The notes beneath the pieces were generated by a model. It made no database searches and was not told where the DNA came from. It was given only the letters and a program-made list of their open reading frames with translations. Positions 58,829-64,000 of a DNA stretch of 64,000 nt are shown here, one piece after another. Source of the stretch: Terriglobia bacterium (GTDB lineage: Bacteria > Acidobacteriota > Terriglobia > Terriglobales > SCQP01); contig JAJPKR010000061.1 of NCBI GenBank assembly GCA_021323595.1, positions 147,364-211,363 of the forward strand, read 5' to 3'. Positions within the stretch are counted from its first letter, which is position 1. Each line of letters starts with the position of its first letter. The position numbers were made by a program, and so were the translations under genes.

Positions 58829-61528
58829 ATGGCCGCGATCGCATTCCGCCGCTCGGAACTGCCGCTGAAGCGCGAGGTGAGTTACCTGGGGCGCTTGCTC
58901 GGGCGGATCATCGCCGAGCAGGAGGGGGAAGCGGCGCTGGCGCTGGAGGAGGAGATCCGCGCCCGCTGCAAGGCGCTGCGCGGGAGCGAGAGCGGCGACG
59001 GGGCGGCGCTGGCGGCGCGGCTGGACGCGCTGGAGGGCGGCGAGATGGCGCTGGTGGCGCGCGCCTTCACGCTCTATTTCCATCTCACGAACCTGGCCGA
59101 GCAGCGGCACCGCGCGCGCCGCCAGCGCCTGTATGCGCAAGCGGGCAAGCCGCGCCCGGACTCGCTCGCCGGCACCTTCGCGCTGCTGCGCCGCCGCGGG
59201 GTGAAGGCGGAGCGGCTGGAGGCGCTGCTCGCCGATTTGCGGCTGGAGCTGGTGCTCACCGCCCATCCCACGCAAGCGCTGCGGCGCACGGTCATGCACC
59301 GGCTGGAGGAGATCCGCCGGCTGCTGGCGGAGCGGGAAAGCGGAGCGGCGCGGGAAGCCAACGAGGCGGACTTGCTGGAGCAGATCGAGGCGCTGTGGCT
59401 GACGCGCCAGGTGCGGCCGGAGCGGCTCTCGGTGCTGGACGAGGTGCGCGGCACGCTGGTCTATTTCGAGGACGTTTTTTTCGCCGCCGTGCCGCGCTTG
59501 CAGCGCGAGCTGCGGCGGGCGCTGGCGGCGCAGTATCCGGAACTGGCCGGGCGCGACTGGCCGCCGCCGATCCGCTTCGCCTCGTGGGTGGGCGGCGACG
59601 CCGACGGCAATCCGCACGTCAACGCGGAAACGGTGCGGCGCACGCTGCAACTGCACCGGCACACGGCGCGGACCTACTACCTGCGCGAGCTGGACCGCTT
59701 GTTTTTCGAGCTGGGCCATGACGGGGAGATGCTGCGCTGCCCGCCGGGGCCGGGGACGGAGGCGCTTGCCGCCTACCGGCGGCGCTTCGGCGCGCCGCCG
59801 GCGCGGCTGGCGGCGGAGCCGGCGCGCGAGCTGCTCAGCTACATGCAACGGCGCATCGAGGAGCGGGGCACGGCGCCCTTCGGCGCGCACGCGTATGCCG
59901 CCGCGGACGAGTTCGTCGCCGACCTGGACGCGCTGGCGGCGCTGCTGGCGCGGGCGCCGCGGGCGGCGGCGCGCGTCGGCGACTTGCGCGCGGCGGCGCG
60001 CGCCTTCGGATTTCATCTGGCGGCGCTCGACCTGCGCAACAACTCCGACGCCCATGAAGCGGCGCTGGCGGAGCTGACCGGCGACGATTATCGCGGGCTG
60101 GCGCCGGCAGCGCGGGTCGCCCGGCTGCGGCGGCTGCTGGCGGCGCCGCCGCCGGCGCCGGCCGCCGGGGCGGTGGCGATGCTGCGCGCCGCCGCCGAGG
60201 GCGAGCGGATGGCCGCCGGCGCCATCGGCAACTACGTCATCAGCATGACGCGCGACCTCAGCGACCTCTGGGAGGCGCTGGCGCTGGCCGGCGCCGCCGG
60301 GCTGGCGGAGCTGGCGGGCGGGCGGCTGCGCACGGCGATGCATCCGGTGCCGCTGTTCGAGACCATCGCCGACTTGGAACGCGCGCCCGCCGTGCTGGAC
60401 GAGCTCTTCGCCGATCCCGCGTATCGCGACTATCTGCGCGGCCGCGGCGACGTGCAGCAGGTGATGATCGGCTACTCCGACAGCAACAAGGACGGCGGCT
60501 ATGTCGCCTCCCACTGGATGCTCTATCGCGCGCAAGGGCGGCTGGCGGAGGCGGCGGCGCGGCACGGCGTGCGGCTGGAATTCTTTCACGGCCGCGGCGG
60601 CACGGTGGCGCGCGGCGGCGGGCGCGCCTACGAGGCGATGCTGGCGCTGCCGCCGGGCACGGTGCGGGGGCGGCTGCGGGTGACCGAGCAAGGGGAAGTG
60701 ATCAGCGGCAAGTACGGAGATACGGAGACGGCGGGGCGCAATCTCGAGCTGACGCTCTCCGGCGCCCTGCTGGCCAGTCTCGAAATCCGGCCCTTGGGCG
60801 GGCGCAGCGGGCGCGGAACGCGCGTCGAAGCGGCGGTGCCGGCGGCGTGGCGGCGCGCGCTCGATCGCATGGCCGAGACCTCGCTCGCCGCCTACCGCGA
60901 TTTTTTGAACGGCGATGTACTGGCGTTCTACTGGCAGGCGACGCCGGTGGGCGAGCTGGGCGACTTGAATTTGGGATCGCGACCGACGTTTCGCCGCGCC
61001 CAGCAGGACTTCGCCAACCTGCGCGCGATTCCCTGGGTCTTCGCCTGGACGCAGACGCGGGCGCTGCTGCCGGCATGGTTCGGCCTCGGAACCGCGCTGG
61101 CGGCCGAACTCGAGCACCCGGGCGGCGCGGCGCGCCTGCGCCGCATGTATCGCGGCTGGGTATTCTTCCGCGACCTCATCGACAATGCCGCGATGGCCTT
61201 GGGCAAGACCGATTTGCGCATCACCCGCGCCTACCGCGACCTCGCCGCCGATCCGGCGGCGGCCGAGCGCGTGCTGGCGGGGCTCGAGGCCGAATTCGCG
61301 CGGGCGGTGCGCGGGGTGCTGGCGGCTTCCGGCGAGCCGCACCTGCTCGCGAACGCGCCGGTGCTGGCGCGCGCCATTCAGCTACGCAATCCGTACGTGG
61401 ATCCGCTCAGCTATTTGCAGGTGCGGCTGCTGGCGCGCAAACGGGCGGGCACGCTGGACGCGGAGGGAGAGCGGGCGCTGCTGCTGACGCTGCAAGGCAT
61501 CGCCGCCGGCCTGCGCAACACCGGCTAA
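58829..61528 (+). CDS. ppc: phosphoenolpyruvate carboxylase
   Basis: This 899-residue enzyme adds bicarbonate to PEP to give oxaloacetate, replenishing the TCA cycle. Motifs are all present: VLTAHPTQALRRT with catalytic His146, GYSDSNKDGGY near residue 550, EFFHGRGGTVARGGG with His587, RPLGGRSGRGTRVEA, and the C-terminal LRNPYVDPLSYLQ ending in RNTG, as in bacterial PEPC. The start at 58829 (MAAIAFRRSELPLK) is divergent from the GH3 gene, with only 81 bases between. Length is typical. Confidence 0.97.
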   Translation: MAAIAFRRSELPLKREVSYLGRLLGRIIAEQEGEAALALEEEIRARCKALRGSESGDGAALAARLDALEGGEMALVARAFTLYFHLTNLAEQRHRARRQRLYAQAGKPRPDSLAGTFALLRRRGVKAERLEALLADLRLELVLTAHPTQALRRTVMHRLEEIRRLLAERESGAAREANEADLLEQIEALWLTRQVRPERLSVLDEVRGTLVYFEDVFFAAVPRLQRELRRALAAQYPELAGRDWPPPIRFASWVGGDADGNPHVNAETVRRTLQLHRHTARTYYLRELDRLFFELGHDGEMLRCPPGPGTEALAAYRRRFGAPPARLAAEPARELLSYMQRRIEERGTAPFGAHAYAAADEFVADLDALAALLARAPRAAARVGDLRAAARAFGFHLAALDLRNNSDAHEAALAELTGDDYRGLAPAARVARLRRLLAAPPPAPAAGAVAMLRAAAEGERMAAGAIGNYVISMTRDLSDLWEALALAGAAGLAELAGGRLRTAMHPVPLFETIADLERAPAVLDELFADPAYRDYLRGRGDVQQVMIGYSDSNKDGGYVASHWMLYRAQGRLAEAAARHGVRLEFFHGRGGTVARGGGRAYEAMLALPPGTVRGRLRVTEQGEVISGKYGDTETAGRNLELTLSGALLASLEIRPLGGRSGRGTRVEAAVPAAWRRALDRMAETSLAAYRDFLNGDVLAFYWQATPVGELGDLNLGSRPTFRRAQQDFANLRAIPWVFAWTQTRALLPAWFGLGTALAAELEHPGGAARLRRMYRGWVFFRDLIDNAAMALGKTDLRITRAYRDLAADPAAAERVLAGLEAEFARAVRGVLAASGEPHLLANAPVLARAIQLRNPYVDPLSYLQVRLLARKRAGTLDAEGERALLLTLQGIAAGLRNTG

Positions 61529-61652
61529 GCCGCGAAACCGGGCGCGGCATCGGGCGGACGCACGCGGCATCGGGCGCGGGCCCGGCGGCGCGGATTCGTG
61601 CATGCGCGGAAGGGACGAGGGACGGCGGCGGCAGCGGCGCGGGGGACCGCGG

Positions 61653-61820
61653 TCAGGAGGCGGCCTTGACGATCAGGCGCCACTGCGCATCTTGCGGCGT
61701 CGCGAGCAGGTTCAGGCGATCGAGCTCGCGATCCGCCTGGTCCTTGCTGCGGAAGGTGGCGGCCACTTCCAAGCCACTGGTTTCCGAATTGGGGCGACAG
61801 ACGATGTAGAGCTCGGCCAT
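61653..61820 (-). CDS. 55-residue small protein, unknown
   Basis: Reading leftward from ATG 61820, a 55-residue frame begins MAELYIVCRPNSETSGLEVA and ends WRLIVKAAS before a TGA. TAGGAG lies a few bases upstream, a good Shine-Dalgarno. The pattern of a beta strand, an amphipathic helix (SKDQADRELDRLN) and a second strand is that of a compact alpha/beta fold, with ordinary amino acid composition unlike the Arg/Pro-rich shadow frames. It lies between ppc and the methyltransferase gene. I do not recognise a family. Confidence 0.65.
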   Translation of the reverse strand: MAELYIVCRPNSETSGLEVAATFRSKDQADRELDRLNLLATPQDAQWRLIVKAAS

Positions 61821-61950
61821 GCTCCTATTGCACTCCTAATTGGGGCGCGCGTCCAATCCAAAGCTTGGATGGCGGCGATAAGAGAAAGCTTGGCGCCGCC
61901 CGGGCAACGGGCGGCGGGTTGCGGGCGGCGGCGCGAGAAGCGCGGCGCGG

Positions 61951-62739
61951 TCAGCGGCGGGCTTCGAGGTTCTGGCGGACGTAATCCACGCGCCAGCCGC
62001 CGAGCAGCTCGCGCGCCACGTCGGGAAAGCGGGCTTGCAAGGCTTCCCACTGCGGCGGGGGCAACTGGCTTTGATAGGAGCGGAGAAAGACGACGGTGCA
62101 GAAGCGGGCGAAGGCGGCGCGGTCGGGAAAGGTCGCGGGAGCTTCATTCTCCCAAACGCGGACGTCGCGGAAGCCGCAAGTCTTCAACTGCTCCTTGGTC
62201 TGCTCGACGGATTGAAACGACCAGCGCTCTTGCGCGGCGGCCGCGCCGAGCTCGCGCAGCACGCGGTAGAGGGCGGCGCGAATGCGCTGGATGTTTTTCT
62301 CGCCGCCGTATTGCGCGACGACGCGGCCGCCCGGCTTGAGCAGGCGCGAGAAGCCGGCGAAGGCGCGCAGCTTGTCGGGAACCCAGTGCAGCGCGGCGTT
62401 CGAGAACACGAGGTCGAAGCTGGCCGGGCGCAACGGGGTCATCTCCAGGGCGGCGATATCGCCCAAGACGGCATCGACGGGAATCGCCAGCTTCAAGGCG
62501 CGGATGCGCTGGCGCGCGGCCTCGATCATGCCGCCGTCGCGGTCGAGGCAGGTGAGGCGGCCGTGGGGAATTTTTTCCGCCAAATACGGGAGCAACTGGC
62601 CGCTGCCGCAGCCGGCATCGAGCACGGATTCTTCCCCGCTCCACTCGATGCGGGCGATGAGCTCGCGGCCCCAGCGCTCTTGCACGCGGGCGACGGCGTC
62701 GTATTCGCCGGCGTCCCAATCGAAGTTTCCGGTGGCCAT
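61951..62739 (-). CDS. class I SAM-dependent methyltransferase, trans-aconitate methyltransferase-like
   Basis: This 262-residue soluble protein has SAM-binding motif I VLDAGCGSGQLLPYL near residue 40, an acidic end of strand 2 (CLDRDGGMIEAAR), DLVFSNAALHWVPD (motif IV-like) and LLKPGGRVVAQYGGE. The opening FDWDAGEYDAVARVQERWGRELI and the SNAALHWV block match trans-aconitate 2-methyltransferase and its relatives, but the substrate is not certain. It lies 34 bases downstream of the M16 peptidase gene on the same strand and may be co-transcribed. Confidence 0.88.
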   Translation of the reverse strand: MATGNFDWDAGEYDAVARVQERWGRELIARIEWSGEESVLDAGCGSGQLLPYLAEKIPHGRLTCLDRDGGMIEAARQRIRALKLAIPVDAVLGDIAALEMTPLRPASFDLVFSNAALHWVPDKLRAFAGFSRLLKPGGRVVAQYGGEKNIQRIRAALYRVLRELGAAAAQERWSFQSVEQTKEQLKTCGFRDVRVWENEAPATFPDRAAFARFCTVVFLRSYQSQLPPPQWEALQARFPDVARELLGGWRVDYVRQNLEARR

Positions 62740-62773
62740 GCAGGGCGATCCGATTGCCGAGGCGCGGCGGCGG

Positions 62774-64000
62774 TTAGGGCTTCTTGGCCAAATCGGCGGC
62801 GAGCAAGCCGGTGTTCAACTTGAGCGAGGTGATCCGGCTCTCGGAGAACGGCTTGCCGTCGCGCAGCGTGCGGCTGGCGAAGGCGCAGAGGATGCCGTCC
62901 ACGGGGCGGTAATCGCTGAAGTATTCGACGACCTCGGCGGGCAGGCCGGCCTGCGTGCGGTAGCGCTTGCCCAGCACCTGGCCGCTCGCGGCGTCCAGAA
63001 GCAGCTCGAAGGTTTCGCCTTGCGTGGTGATTTGGACGACCTGGGCGGCGCGGCCGTTCACGGTTTCCGGCGCCAGCAGGCGCACGCGATAGCCGGGGTC
63101 TTGGTAGTGCAGCAGCGTCCAATAGACGTTGGTGGCGCTTTCTTGGCGGAACTGCGCTTCTTGCGCCGGCGGCATGGGGACGACGCCTTGCGGCGTCTGC
63201 ATCCAGCCGGAAGCGCCGTCGCTGTAGGCGGTGATCGTGCCGAAGGGGAGCTGCAGGGATTGGCGGATGGCGCCGGGAAAGACGATCTCGGTCGTGGCTT
63301 GGACTTGCACGGGGCCGCGCGGGGTTTGGATGGTGCTGGCGCCGGCGACGGTTTCGTCCTTGAGGGCGGCGAGCGCGGCGCCGCCCATGGCGGCGCGGGC
63401 CTTGGCGAGCGCGGCCTCGGCGGCGGCGATTTCGGCGGCGCTGGCGGGCGCGGCGGCGGGCGCCGGTTCGGCGGGAATGGAGACGTCAAGAACGCGCGTC
63501 GGCAGATCGAGGGCGGCCAGCGGCTGGCCGTATTGCTTCTCGTTGCCGACCACGACGTAGGCGAAGCGGTCGGGATGCAGGTACTCGCGGGCGACGCGCA
63601 AGACATCGGCGCGGGTCACCTTCTCGAGCGCGTCGCGGTATTGGAAGATGAAGTCGGCGGGATAGCCGAAGTAGTCGTAGCGAAGCAGGCGATTGACGGT
63701 CTTGGCGCGGGTGTCGAAGGCGAAGACGAAGCTGTTGAGCACCTGATCCTTGGCCGTCTGGAGCTCCGCCTCGCTGACCTCGCTGCTTTGCAGCGCGCGC
63801 ACTTGCTGCATGATGGCGCGGATGGCGGCGACCGTCGAAGCCGATTTGGTGCTGGCGGAGATCTCGAACAAGCCGGGGTGGGCGTAATCGGCGTTCCAGC
63901 CGCCGCCGACGGCATAGGCCAGGCCGAGCTTGGTGCGCACGGTCTCGAAGAGGCGGCTGGCGAAGCCGCCGCCGAGAATTTCACTCATCACCGCCAGCGC
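62774..64000 (-). CDS. M16 family peptidase, C-terminal part (start lies outside the window)
   Basis: The frame is open to the right edge, so the N-terminal half, where the HxxEH zinc site would lie, is missing. The visible 409 residues begin with LAVMSEILGGGFASRLFETVR and LGLAYAVGGGWN, the second M16 repeat whose Arg-Tyr-like pair helps bind substrate. After a Pro/Ala-rich linker (near 62774+640) comes an extra domain (ALAALKDETVAGASTIQT, then YRVRLLAPETVNGRAAQVVQ) resembling outer-membrane lipoprotein-sorting (LolA-like) beta repeats. M16 proteins of this kind are usually exported zinc peptidases or their inactive partners. Confidence 0.88.
   Translation of the reverse strand, partial: ALAVMSEILGGGFASRLFETVRTKLGLAYAVGGGWNADYAHPGLFEISASTKSASTVAAIRAIMQQVRALQSSEVSEAELQTAKDQVLNSFVFAFDTRAKTVNRLLRYDYFGYPADFIFQYRDALEKVTRADVLRVAREYLHPDRFAYVVVGNEKQYGQPLAALDLPTRVLDVSIPAEPAPAAAPASAAEIAAAEAALAKARAAMGGAALAALKDETVAGASTIQTPRGPVQVQATTEIVFPGAIRQSLQLPFGTITAYSDGASGWMQTPQGVVPMPPAQEAQFRQESATNVYWTLLHYQDPGYRVRLLAPETVNGRAAQVVQITTQGETFELLLDAASGQVLGKRYRTQAGLPAEVVEYFSDYRPVDGILCAFASRTLRDGKPFSESRITSLKLNTGLLAADLAKKP

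Noticed and set aside
61543-61576. Two 14-base direct repeats (CGCGGCATCGGGCG) after ppc
   Set aside because: Only two copies in GC-rich spacer DNA and no sign of an attachment site or mobile element.

Overview
This window is a GC-rich bacterial chromosome segment, most likely from a member of the Acidobacteriota. The evidence is the family mix: an 821-residue FtsX/MacB-type permease with no ATPase beside it (the acidobacterial 'ADOP' type), an FG-GAP/ASPIC-UnbV (CRTAC1-like) protein, a full-length tricorn-like protease, a DUF4382/DUF5666-type lipoprotein and a bacterial microcompartment (BMC) shell operon. I see no tRNA, rRNA, insertion sequence, prophage or CRISPR array. Genes are densely packed on both strands. 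Very long antisense open frames opposite real genes are a by-product of the base composition and are left out.

Layout. 0-5.3 kb: partial ABC-F ATPase, a small Cys/His protein, a DUF1015 protein, a 27-bp tandem repeat, a 2-hydroxyacid dehydrogenase and a class I aminotransferase. 5.3-8.4 kb: minor pilin operon of pilV, pilW and pilX type. 8.8-10.1 kb: DoxX protein and alpha/beta hydrolase. 10.1-14.6 kb: purQ-purL-purF. 14.9-17.7 kb: hydrolase, LytS-type kinase and LytTR regulator in an overlapping operon. 17.7-20.5 kb: haem membrane protein, M18 aminopeptidase and a secreted protein. 20.6-23.2 kb: purM-purN, then proC. 23.2-28.6 kb: a very large GH13 enzyme, Dps and TyrS. 29.2-32.7 kb: a secreted DUF1579-like protein, pyrD, purD and purE. 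32.7-33.0 kb: a self-contained transcription unit for a 17-residue Lys/Ala peptide. 33.0-36.6 kb: SMR exporter, two Tat-exported TIM-barrel proteins, a UbiA prenyltransferase and a SnoaL-like protein. 36.7-39.9 kb: tricorn-like protease. 40-46.4 kb: GAF/PAS sensor, CRTAC1-like protein and ADOP permease. 46.5-49.4 kb: aldo/keto reductase, bactofilin and a four-gene BMC shell operon. 49.7-51.1 kb: lipoprotein. 51.4-58.7 kb: GH3-GH31-GH67 operon. 58.8-64 kb: PEP carboxylase, a 55-residue protein, a methyltransferase and a partial M16 peptidase.

Functional themes. De novo purine synthesis is spread over three islands (purQLF, purMN, purDE), with no purS or purK beside their usual partners. Plant-polymer use is indicated by GH3, GH31 and GH67 genes read as one unit, which suits glucuronoxylan or xyloglucan side-chain breakdown, and by the GH13 enzyme. 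The BMC locus encodes one hexamer-type and three pentamer-type shell proteins but no enzyme within the window.

A recurring regulatory pattern is a TANNNT-like -10 hexamer only 5-11 bases before the start codon (DUF1015 gene, aminotransferase, purQ, purM, tyrS, an exported TIM-barrel gene, ubiA-like gene, GH3). This suggests leaderless or near-leaderless mRNAs. Other genes (dps, BMC hexamer, lipoprotein, Lys-rich peptide) have strong Shine-Dalgarno sequences. The most unusual items are the 17-residue peptide unit at 32.75-32.98 kb and the shell-only BMC operon.
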